Shown here: one piece after another, positions 1-9,337 of the stretch
Layout of the letters: each line of letters starts with the position of its first letter
Position numbering within the stretch: position 1 is the stretch's first letter
Assembly: GCF_036324505.1 (NCBI RefSeq)
Contig: NC_086360.1
Span: 20,328,261 to 20,392,260, forward strand
Length of the DNA: 64,000 nucleotides
Origin: Eleginops maclovinus
Lineage: Eukaryota > Chordata > Actinopteri > Perciformes > Eleginopidae
Direction of reading: 5' to 3'
Position numbers and translations under genes: made by a program
The notes under the pieces: generated by a model
The model's database searches: none
What the model was told of the DNA's origin: nothing
Seen by the model: the letters and a program-made list of their open reading frames with translations, nothing else

Positions 1-1020
1 TGTGTATCTGATGTTCAGATGAGGATTAAACCACCCAAATTATGCTCTTTTCATCAACAAGAATATAATTTCAACTAACAAAGGCTACTGCACACCCTGG
101 GCAATTCCTTCGAGAGAGCTGGAAAAGTATTCCTGCTCCAAAGAGAGTTGTTCCTTCCTTTAACTAGATAAGATTAATGCAAATGTAGCAAGATTGCAAT
201 CGGCAAACCACTTAGAGAATACAAAAGACAACAAAATGGTTAGCAAGTGAATTCTGCCTATGCATCTTAACAAAGGCTAAAAGGCAGCAAAGCATGATTA
301 GTCTTTGTTAATGTATTGTATTTAATATAAGAATTAAAGCTTTTTGTGTTGCAGTAAAAATAGTGTTTAACTAGCCAAACTGTTATTGTAAGATAACTGT
401 TTTCTGTGAAAGAAATGCTTTGATCTCTTTCTTTTTATCCCTCGCCATCCCTCTTAAGTAAGCACCTGTAAGGTTATTCATTTGTATTTCCATTGGGTGA
501 GGTTTAGAAGACAGCTGTCAGAAAAGCTGACAGTATAATTCACAACAAATCATTACAAAGAATGATTCATCTCAAAGAAATAAACTGAATACTCTATTAT
601 ACAGGATTCAGTTAGGGATTATCAAACCTACACAAACATTTTAGAATCCCGGAGCGCATCATGACATATTCATACAGGATAAACAGCCGCAGCATTTTGA
701 CTCCTCTGATTTCCATTTCAATTGATTACCCACAGTATATTAGTGCATTATGCACAGCAAACTATCACAGAAGACACATGTGGTTTTATTTCTATGTTCA
801 TACATTGAGTACAACAAGCCCTTTGTCATCATGTTGGGATCCAAAGTAGTAGCATAACAGGAAGAAAATCATCCTGTTGCCGCACTGTGGTTTCACTCTA
901 TCAATAAGGTCCTAATTCCCTATTATTTAAGTAACAAACAAGTCATAGTGCATTTTTCCCAAATATAAAATGCCTATTCCACATAGACCAGCCAAGCAAC
1001 TCTGAATACATTATATCTAA

Positions 1021-1044
1021 GCACAAGAGCACAAGAGCACAAGA
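1021..1044. repeat. (GCACAAGA)3 short tandem repeat
   Basis: Three consecutive copies of the 8-mer GCACAAGA are directly readable. Confidence 0.85.
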
Positions 1045-1897
1045 ACACTGACCACCGCCAAGACCATGTCATTTTTCAAATATGAAATGAAATGGCCGAC
1101 GTTACACTGTGTTTCATGAAAAAATCAAGCCAGTAGGTTTTCCATAATCATGCTGACATACAGACAGAATTGCAACCTGAAAAAAATATACATATACATA
1201 TATATGGAGAGGTAATTTGTGGATCAAGGATAAAGCTACTTTTTCCAAAGTTATGGTAATACATTGACAGCCCCAAGACAGTCATATAATCCTATTTACC
1301 TACCCCATTGGAAACGTCTTTCCATGGTTTAGCTTATTTAAAAGCACATCAAGTCAAACAAATCTTCAACAAGGTGTAAACTTTGAACATCGGCCTGAAT
1401 CTATGGTTTGCTGAGTGTTCTGCACCCGCTTCAGTGTGTGTGTGACGCGGTCTGTCATGCTACGTCAGCACGGCAGATAGCTAACAGTTTTCCCAAGTCG
1501 TAATAAAGATTGAACAGCTTGTATTTTCCAACGTTTACTTAGGAAGCACTGTAAAACTGGTTCAGTATTTCAATCATTACAGACGTTGTTTAAGAACAAT
1601 AGTTACATTGCCTGTTAAAACGTATAACAACAAATGCGTTAGCTTATGGCTAACTTATATGGGAAACTGCATTGTAATGCTAGCAGTTAGCATTTACGAC
1701 CCAATACACATTTCAAAATAACTTGGATTAATTAACAAAGGGTTTCATTACTGTCGAGATACTATATGAGTCCATACTTACAGGCAAACGTGTTTTCTGG
1801 CCAACATAAGTCAAGAGAGAAAAATATTCGACAGCTCATCTCACCATGCGTTATCGGACTACGGCAATATACATAATAAACATTACTTTACGAGTCA

Positions 1898-1911
1898 CCA
1901 CTAGGGGTCAC
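1898..1911 (+). promoter_or_regulatory. CTCF-like site
   Basis: CCACTAGGGGTCAC differs from the CTCF core CCACTAGGGGGCAC by one base. It lies about 1.3 kb upstream of the presumed fam172a promoter. Single motif matches are weak evidence. Confidence 0.25.
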
Positions 1912-2134
1912 TAATTCTCCAGATAAACATCAGAACTTCACACTGAGGGCCAACCAAGACTAAAGGACCTAACTTCGATTTACAATACTTGTTAACCTCC
2001 TCAAACACAAAGTAAAGAAATATTTCCAAGTACATAACTCAAGTCAACACCTCTCCTCCTCTCTTTTGTTGCATTGAGTATTGATTAAGCGAAAAGCATC
2101 TCTTTTATCATGTCAATCTCAGTGGATTTCAATG

Positions 2135-2259
2135 TCACAATACGTCTTCTCGTTTCTTATTTGGGTCTCCCCTCGCAGCAATTCCAGTGCTCTGCTTGAG
2201 GAAACAGGGTATTTCATCTCCCTTGATAAACAGTTTATAGAGGTTGATAAATTCAACTT
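2135..2259 (-). CDS. candidate terminal coding exon of the same unidentified divergent gene
   Basis: On the minus strand an acceptor-like CGTCCTCTAG ends at 2260, followed by 2 bases that complete a codon, then 40 open codons (VEFINLYKLFIKGDEIPCFL, ending DPNKKREDVL) and a TGA at 2137-2135. Splicing to the exon at 3590-3434 would make a 93-residue protein with a hydrophobic N-terminal half and a basic C-terminus. I do not recognise it. The polypyrimidine tract is weak. The neighbouring human gene KIAA0825 did not match what I remember of its N-terminus; its C-terminus I could not compare. Confidence 0.25.
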
Positions 2260-3201
2260 CTAGAGGACGTTCAAAAGTAGGGCATACAGGTTAAGTTAAA
2301 ACAGGAGGCTATTTCTGTGAATCAAAACACACATCAACAAGTACAGGTGCTGGTACATAATACAGGAGAGTACGGCACCGCAAGTGTTTTCTGATTTTCT
2401 TTTAAAATAATGAAATATGTTTTTTCTATCCCCTTAAAAGTTTTTGATCTGATGGATTTCACTAATGCAGTTTTATTGGGAACTATCCTGGAAATGCTCA
2501 CAACAACAGCTTAAGAGAATCTGATGACTTTGTGTTAAAGGTTGACAGTCTGATTGAATTATTATCCTCTTTTATTATTCTTTTAAACATAAAAATATAT
2601 ATATATATGTTTTTAAATGTTTATGTAAGTAAAATTAAACATTTTTTATTGACAATGCCTTACATGTGTGGAACATCCTCATTTATGTTTGAATGGTGTT
2701 GCTAAATTGGTTAAGTACATGTGTATGCTTTTAGCTCCCTACCTTTCCTGCAAAAGTTCTTGTTTGTTTTCTATGGATTTGTATATGTGAATGTATAAGT
2801 TTCACATGTGTTTTTCTATTATGTAAGTCTTTGTTTATATATCACATATTGTATAATACTTGTATTGTTTAATGTACAACACAATTGTTAAAATAAATAA
2901 ATGAACAAGTTTAGTGAAACTATCAATAGGCTTCTTATTAAGCATAGTTAAGGAATGTGATATAATATGGGGGAGTGTGATGTAAACCAGTGCAGCATAT
3001 GCAATGAAAAAAATCGTTATTTCCAAATAATTTAAATTCCCTATTGAAATGCATTTGAGTAGAAAAGTTAAATCAAATTCAATACAATCATCAAAGTACG
3101 AAAACCTGTATTTAAGTACATATTTAGTTATATTTATTTAGATATAATATCTGGTATAAAACTGCAGCTGCTACTGTCTCTTTAAAAATCCCTTCCAGTC
3201 C
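2260..3201. other. AT-rich DNA between the candidate minus-strand exons and the presumed promoter
   Basis: Contains a short (AT)n run near 2596-2610 and AATAAATAAATGAAC near 2892. No other feature was recognised. Confidence 0.5.
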
Positions 3202-3231
3202 GTTGCCCCGGTAACCCGGAAGCTTCACGTG
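3202..3231 (+). promoter_or_regulatory. Presumed fam172a promoter core: RFX X-box, ETS site, E-box
   Basis: GTTGCCCCGGTAAC (3202-3215) is a full palindromic X-box of the form GTTGCC-N2-GGYAAC bound by RFX factors. It abuts CCCGGAAG (3215-3222), an ETS-family site, and CACGTG (3226-3231), an E-box. Three such sites in 30 bp within AT-rich DNA, 850 bp upstream of the ATG exon, are typical of a TATA-less vertebrate promoter. A GTGAGT donor at 3319 could close a non-coding exon 1 starting near 3235. RFX input would suggest activity in ciliated or neural cells. The start site itself is not visible, and the sites could also serve the candidate minus-strand gene. Confidence 0.55.
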
Positions 3232-4076
3232 CTACATGCTCTGCATTGCTCAGTCCTTCCTGTTTTAGACATTTTAAGGAGCAAGCATCACCTGGACTGT
3301 CGCATTTACTGATGATGTGTGAGTCGACCCAAAAAAGCATGTATGCATCTACTGTAAACAGCTGATCCTCTCCGAAATGTCTTTTGTTTTGTTGGCACGA
3401 ATGTGAAATAAAAGCACGAATGTCCCTTTTTACCTGCTCGCAGTTGCTCCACGAGAAGCGAGAGCAAACATTTCGCAAGTTGTTTGTAAATAGTAAGAAA
3501 CATTGAACATACGCTGTTTTGACCGTGTTCAGAGAAAGACAAAGCAGTCTTAAGTACGCGTAAAGGACTCTTATTCACTGTCTGGAGCATGGTTTAACAG
3601 CAACACTATCTTTAAGTGTTAGCGTTATGATTGAAGTTGTTCCACGTGTGCTAAGTTGTGTGAATACACGCTGCTAACAGCTGCTTGTTCGTTAGCAATA
3701 CTGTTGACAAATACTTCCAGTTAGCTGTTGCTGCTTTGCCGTGTGTGGTCAGTTTGAATTAACACTCCACCGTTTCAGTCAGTTAGCTAAACACTTGTAG
3801 CTTGTACAGGACTGTAGTTATTCAACAGGAAGTCTTACTGTTTTGGCCCAAAGCCACCTTACATGTGCAACAAGCTTAACGTCAGTTACATTTATGGCAT
3901 GTTGTGTACAAAGAGGGACACATTCTTTTACAGGTAGTGGCATGTTAGGGATATAACCTAATGTAACACAGTACATGTGCGCTAGCAGGGATGATTCCTA
4001 ACTTATTTTGTCTCTTTTTCTATTCCCAATTCATGTTACAGGGTACATCTGAGTGATATTTGGGGGAAGAGGACTC
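3232..4076 (+). other. fam172a 5' UTR region and first non-coding intron
   Basis: The ATG exon begins with an acceptor at 4040/4041, so 5' UTR bases 4041-4076 (no upstream ATG) are preceded by an intron and a non-coding exon in this stretch. Possible donors are TGT|GTGAGT (3319) and ACAG|GTAGTG (about 3933); I cannot choose between them. Confidence 0.5.
3434..3590 (-). CDS. candidate first coding exon of an unidentified divergent gene
   Basis: On the minus strand an ATG at 3590-3588 opens 52 codons (MLQTVNKSPLRVLKTAL at the start, CLLSLLVEQLRA at the end) up to a good donor, CAG|GTAAAA, at 3434/3433. The exon ends in phase 1, which fits the phase of the candidate exon at 2259-2135. Composition looks protein-like (Leu-rich, amphipathic). 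I do not recognise the product, and a chance open frame of this length is quite possible. It overlaps the region where the fam172a 5' non-coding exon should be, so the two transcripts would be head-to-head and partly antisense. What is seen is the open frame, ATG and donor; a gene is inference. Confidence 0.25.
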
Positions 4077-4185
4077 ATGATCTCTCATCTCTGTGCTGCC
4101 ACACCAGCCCTGTACATATTGTGGATCATAATGGCCCAGATAGCTGCTGGCCAGGAGGACAGAGAGAAAACTACAGCACTCAAAG
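4077..4185 (+). CDS. fam172a: fam172a (arb2a) coding exon 1, N-terminal leader
   Basis: This exon encodes residues 1-36 plus the first base of codon 37. It starts with a hydrophobic leader (MISHLCAATPALYILWIIMA) followed by a polar stretch ending KTTALK, which matches the N-terminus of vertebrate FAM172A/ARB2A. That protein is reported in the nucleus, cytoplasm and ER and has been linked to cotranscriptional splicing with AGO2 and CHD7. An acceptor (ATGTTACAG) ends at 4041 and a donor (AAAG|GTAAAC) starts at 4186, so at least one non-coding exon should lie upstream. The first ATG (4077) has a poor Kozak context; the second in-frame ATG (4131, Met19) has A at -3 and G at +4. The leader looks like a signal peptide or anchor. 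Exon borders and frame fit exon 2 exactly (phase 1). Confidence 0.9.
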
Positions 4186-5323
4186 GTAAACATGAAATGA
4201 TACTTATGGAAATGAAACATGGTGGCTGTGCTCTTAAAAATAAGTAAAAGAGATAGCAACTTTACCATACGAGGAGAAAATGCGCTCAAAAAACACAAAA
4301 CTGATTTAGACAACCTAAGTGGCCTAAGTTAAAATATCAACATTTGACTTGTTTACAATTCATTTATATGTAAGCTTAACTTTTCACTTCAATGTTTCAA
4401 AGCTCTCTACAGTATTATCTAAAAAAAAAAGACAGATGTTTTTCTCTATTTGAACAAACTTTTAGAGACATTTTTGTTGCTTTGACTTGTTTCTTATATT
4501 GACCTGAAGGCTAGCCAACCAACATGTCCGATTTAAATGATCTATCACACACATACAAACTGTAGTTCATGTTAATGGTAATGTATAGCCTATTTGTCGC
4601 TAAAGGTTAGACCCGGAAAAATCGAAAATGAGTTTCTGTTAGGTAACAACCTGAGTTGAAAAGGATAAATGGCAATATGAAATAAATGTGAAATACAAAA
4701 CATTTTGTGCACACTCAAACACATTTGGCAGAAAAAAAATTATATCTCTCAAATGTTATGAAAGAAAGTGCTATTTCTTTCATGCCGATTTGTGATTGTG
4801 CCATTAAAATGTATCTAGACAAAAATACAGTATAATCTTTTTCCCATAATCTCAAACTTTACTTATCAGTTAATATTAGGCTCTCCCCAAGAGTAGATGT
4901 TCCACCTGACCTAAAGTCAAACATATTTACCCACTCTTTGGGAAATCAGTTTGCTCAACCTCTCAACTGCTAGAAACACACTTTTTCAACTTAAGTGATA
5001 GAATTAGCTGAAAAGTGTTAATTGAGATTTCTGGTGTGGTTATTATTTAATGGGAATATCCTATTTCCTACCTGTTAAGATACGTGAGGATAATGAAAAG
5101 CTTTTAATTTAAGGCTTTTGTCAAAGCAGTTGCTGTTTCTTTATAATTAAATTAAATGGAGACATGATCAAATGCTAATGTAGGTGATTTTCGTAGATTA
5201 TGATTTTGTGTTTGAGATTAAGGCATGACATTTTCACTTGACATTCTTCGAAGGAAGCAGCTATGAATGTTGTCACACATTTGTGCTCAACTTTGATCTT
5301 ATCTTTCACTCTTTTATCTTCAG
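4186..5323 (+). other. fam172a intron 1
   Basis: A 1.1-kb AT-rich intron with clean GT-AG borders. No repeats or regulatory clusters were recognised. Confidence 0.85.
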
Positions 5324-5425
5324 ATTTGCTGTCAAGAATAGACTTGGATGAACTGATGAAGAAAGATGAACCTCCATTCACTTTCCCCAAAACATTGGAG
5401 GAGTTTGAATATGCCTTCAATGAAT
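5324..5425 (+). CDS. fam172a: fam172a coding exon 2
   Basis: This exon completes codon 37 (GAT, Asp) and encodes residues 37-70 plus the first base of codon 71. The translation runs [18 protein letters not shown] and then [15 protein letters not shown], a highly diagnostic match to the conserved N-terminal part of FAM172A that precedes the Arb2/alpha-beta-hydrolase-like domain. The acceptor is CTTTTATCTTCAG before 5324 and the donor is GAAT|GTAAGT at 5426. Both splice phases are 1, so the exon cannot be skipped with exon 3 retained in frame only if its 102 bases (34 codons) matter structurally; skipping itself would keep the frame. No odd residues or breaks are visible. Confidence 0.95.
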
Positions 5426-5680
5426 GTAAGTTCTTATTTTAGTCTTCAAAGCTTACAAAGTCTTTTGCTTGTACCACCAAAAACTCTCCACACTTGTAGA
5501 CTCTCAGTTAAACGAACAACATTTCTGACAGTTCCAGCATTATACTGAAGCACAGCTGCATTGTAAGCTATCGTGGCTCTATGTTGGGACAAAGCCACAT
5601 TTTTCAGGCACAAATTGTAGCGCGGGAAGCATAATCTAAAGACGGGGGGATCTCAATGTTTGATTGAATATATGCTCAAA

Positions 5681-5730
5681 GAAGTGGTTCCTAATGTTTT
5701 CCTCCTGTGACCCCTTAAAATGAACAAACC
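5681..5730 (+). mobile_element. hAT-like repeat relic
   Basis: The sequence GTGGTTCCTAATGTTTT followed by TGTGACCCCTTAAAA resembles the familiar vertebrate hAT/Charlie-type end (GTGGTTCTCAACC...TGTGACCCC). It is short and diverged; no transposase frame is present. Confidence 0.35.
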
Positions 5731-6353
5731 ATGTCACTTAATAAATATGATTCAAACATGTGAACAATGCATCTGATTTCAAGTATTAAAATGTATGTTT
5801 GTTGTATCGGCTCACTGTCAAAAAACTTAAATAATAAATAGATTGCAACATCAACATTTCAATAATTCTTAGTGACCTTAATAGTTAATAGGGTCATGTA
5901 AATAAAAACAAATGTGTTCTTCCTTTTGTTATTCCCCCTTTTATCATCTTGTGAGGATAAATCATGTCACCGGAAACCACTGACCTACAGAGTTTAGTTG
6001 CTTCCACTTGATTCTTGTTAGAGTTGCTTTGAAACAGAATTACAATAACCCTTCATAAAACTAAGACAGGTTAAATGTAATCTCTCTGTGTGCAATTACC
6101 ACTCTCTTCAGTGTAATGTCACTGTTTTTGAATTAATGACCTGAAACTGTCTCTGCTGTCACCTGTCACATTTTGGGTGTAAAAGTGTAGTGAAGATGTG
6201 TGTGTCTGTGTGTGCATGTGGCAATAATTAGTGACAGGAAAGAGCCGAGCTGGACTCAGAGTGGTGCTGCTCCATGAGATATAAAAGACTCTTTAGAATT
6301 CTCTTGGCTCGCTTTAATCAAACCAGGTGGAAAGAAGGAGGAAGAGTTAGAAA

Positions 6354-6422
6354 GGGGGGGGGGGGTTTGACTCTTAGTACTCAGTAGCCCCTCTCTCTCT
6401 TCTCTCTTCCCCCCCCCCCCCC
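6354..6422. repeat. Opposed homopolymers: G12 then C14
   Basis: G12 at 6354-6365 and C14 at 6409-6422 are separated by 43 bases that include a CT-rich run. They can pair as a hairpin or form G-quadruplex/i-motif structures. Homopolymer lengths may be inexact in an assembly. Confidence 0.8.
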
Positions 6423-7039
6423 TCCCTCTGTTCTCTGTCAGTGTCTCTGCTGGCTGTCTGGCTGGCTGAGTGGGGGACATGTTGTGTACTCTACGGCCCG
6501 TCAGTAACCTACTCAGCCTTGCCCTCCGCCTGACGGAGCATTTGCATAACCTCGCTGTGCCTAAGAACAGAGACATGGAGACTCACCCCCCGCCCGCCAC
6601 TGTGCCAACACCCGCTATCCCCCTACCCCACCCTCAAGTCTCAGCTCAGTCTCCCATGGAGGGATGAACACATTCAGAGACTCTCCCTCAACCTCCTGTC
6701 TGCTCTGTTCTCCCTTCTCTCCCTCTTTCTATATCTCTCTATTTTTGCCCCTGCCCCGCAAAAAAGAAACCCCCCTTGAAACACAGCTTACCCCCTCACA
6801 CACACATACACACACCCATACCCATCTGCATGTTTTGTCAATTTCCACTCAAGCCTGTTTTTGAAGGATAGCATTTCACAGTAGCTCTGGCTCGCAGGCA
6901 TTTCTATAGCTACACCCCGGCTACCTTTGCCTGAGACAGGTGGAACAAAAATGTTAATTTGACCATGTAATGATGTGAATACAGACTAGGCTGTGTACAA
7001 TAGTTTGCAGGTATCTTAATCACTGAAGATGATGACTTC

Positions 7040-7150
7040 ATCTCGCTAGCCCCCCAGTTTTCCATTACTGGAAATCCAAGGTTATGTACACCTAATTAAG
7101 CGGCCAAATTGAGAACAGAATGCTAATTATGACAGAAAAGAGGAGAAAAG
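7040..7150. promoter_or_regulatory. Candidate conserved noncoding element
   Basis: Non-repetitive sequence with two homeodomain-type sites, CCTAATTAAG (7091-7100) and GCTAATTATG (7122-7131). Its texture is unlike the surrounding simple-sequence DNA. Conservation is inferred, not measured. Confidence 0.3.
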
Positions 7151-8414
7151 TTGAGAAAACGTTATTCCTCTGAGAGGATGTATTGGGGGAGGCGATGGAG
7201 CTGATCACCCCCCTAGCACACTCACACGCACTCACTTATTTTCTCCCTCATTCATGCGCACACACAGACACACACATCCCTTGCTTACAGTAGGATTTCA
7301 TTATAGCTCCTCTCTTCCTTCTCTTAGGCAGTATAGTGTTTAGATCATCACCCCAGCCATGAATTCTTAATTGATTTTCTTCAAGGTACTTTTTTTGCAC
7401 ACTGCTTTATCCTAACTTCTCACTCGTCTCCTTCTCTACCTATCAGGCACATGTCTGCTTTTTAATGCAACATAATGACAAACTAAGATTCAGCATAACA
7501 TGTTGTCTAACGACTCACCATGAAAGCAAGTGCTGTAATACACAGTGTGTGAGCAATGCAAGATTTATCACATTGATAGAGAGGTGAAATTGGTGGCAAT
7601 TTAGAAGGAGATGAAAAAGTGCTTATGCATTCTTTTATCCTGCAAAGATATTGTATTTATTTATACCTTAGATGGGTTTCTCTACGTTGTGCAATAATTG
7701 AGAAAGTATGAGAGCCCCCTGGCTATTTGGGTTAAGTATGTGTACTTTTCAGTGGTTTAGCTCTTACAAATGCTGCAGTCATAAAGGTCAAAATTAAATT
7801 TAACACTGTTAAGTGTTTTATTGTGTTGTAGTGTCAACGGCAGGATCGATGGGCTCATTGCTAAGGTATAAACTTAGAGGTTCCACAGCCACACAAGGGT
7901 AATTGTTTATTAAGAAAAAAAAGCAGCACCATTTCCAAACCGTCTTATGACTGTTTTATATCAAATAAAACCTGGATCGGTTGAAAACCCCTCATTTCTC
8001 CTAAATTATAATAAATCATTCAAACAGCATCCCAAAAAATCTTTCCTTTTCTTCTTAGTCAATTCTTGTGTACTGTTTTTGCAACACATAAGACAATTCC
8101 AATCTGGCCCCTACACCCTCTGCCACCCACTTCCACCCGCTTCCACTCCCCACATAAGATGCCATTCAAAACAAATTAGTAGAGTGGAAGTTGGTTAAAA
8201 CACACTCCACAGTGCGTCTGCATCGAATCTGTCCTCAATCATTCTGCCTCTGTCACTGAATGTGCTGCGTACAAATATTTCCATACATAAATGTACTAGT
8301 AAACTGTGCAAACTAAGATAGACATGTATTGTTGTCATACAGAACTTTCATAAATTAAAGGTTTTTTAAGTCAATGACACCCTTTTATAGTCTAGAAAAC
8401 AATAGACTTGTTTA

Positions 8415-8640
<226 letters not shown>

Positions 8641-9236
8641 GTAAACTGTGCTGGTTAGGATGATTGGCTGTTGCCAGAATTGCATCCTCAGAGGAATTGC
8701 AAGGAACAGTTGTTGTTGTGGCTAATGCGTGCCAGGGCACCTTTCTCTCTCTGACAAAAACACACTAAGAACCTTTTTCACACCTTCTGAAGTCTTTGCT
8801 CATGGAGATTTCAGGTAAAAAAGAAAGGGAATGACATGTGGTCACCGGCCAACTTCAGAGAGAGACGTTGACACACTAAAAGAGAAAGTGGAGAGGCTTT
8901 TAGATGGATGAAAAAGAGGAGAGAGGGAAAGAGAAGTTTTGCCACACCAGCTGTCCAGCACTGGCCTGCCAGACTACCCAGAAGGCCGTTGGAGTTGTGA
9001 CTGGAAGAATGTTGCTGTATCCACAGGCCTTGGACGTGCCAGATGGGGGTGGTTGAGGTAGGAAGGTGGGAGAGAGCAAGCTTAAGGACCACCAGAGGAA
9101 AAAGGAGAGTAATAGACCAAAAAGTTTGCATGTCCAGTCAGAAGTGGTAATCCATCCATCTCTCGTACAAACAAATAAAGGTATCCATCATAATTACAGA
9201 TGTTTTAATCTTTTTCATTCTATCTTTCGCACACAG

Positions 9237-9337
9237 ATGGCCAGCTCAGACATTTAAAAACCGGAGAGCCTTTTGTATTCAATGCCAGAGAGGATCTCCA
9301 CCGCTGGAACCAGAAACGCTATGAAGCTCTTGGAGAG
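9237..9337 (+). CDS. fam172a: fam172a coding exon 3
   Basis: The exon completes codon 71 (TAT, Tyr) and encodes residues 72-104: [15 protein letters not shown] followed by [18 protein letters not shown]. This is a near-identical match to the family's conserved block in which a Trp- and Arg-rich segment ([14 protein letters not shown]) leads into the Arb2 domain. The acceptor is CTTTCGCACACAG before 9237 and the donor is GGAGAG|GTAACA at 9338. The exon enters in phase 1 and leaves in phase 0, so skipping it (101 bases) would shift the frame. It sits between a 3.8-kb and a 10.5-kb intron. Confidence 0.95.

Larger units (their letters stand above)
1..2134. other. AT-rich upstream intergenic DNA
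   Basis: No convincing gene is visible. The stretch contains a small tandem repeat (1021-1044), a CRE-like TACGTCAGC near 1461, an isolated minus-strand splice donor (CCT|GTAAGTATGG, cut at 1782/1781) and a CTCF-like CCACTAGGGGTCAC (1898-1911). TTTATT near 785 would be an AATAAA on the minus strand. Words such as GCTAAC and TTAGC recur between 1480 and 1690. Confidence 0.5.

Noticed and set aside
1366..1458. Minus-strand 30-codon frame beginning MTDRVTHTLKRVQ
   Set aside because: Short, no splice donor in the right place, no family recognised; chance is likely.
4053..4076. Upstream in-frame start before the exon 1 ATG
   Set aside because: The codon at 4053 is GTG, not ATG; no eukaryotic start is expected there.
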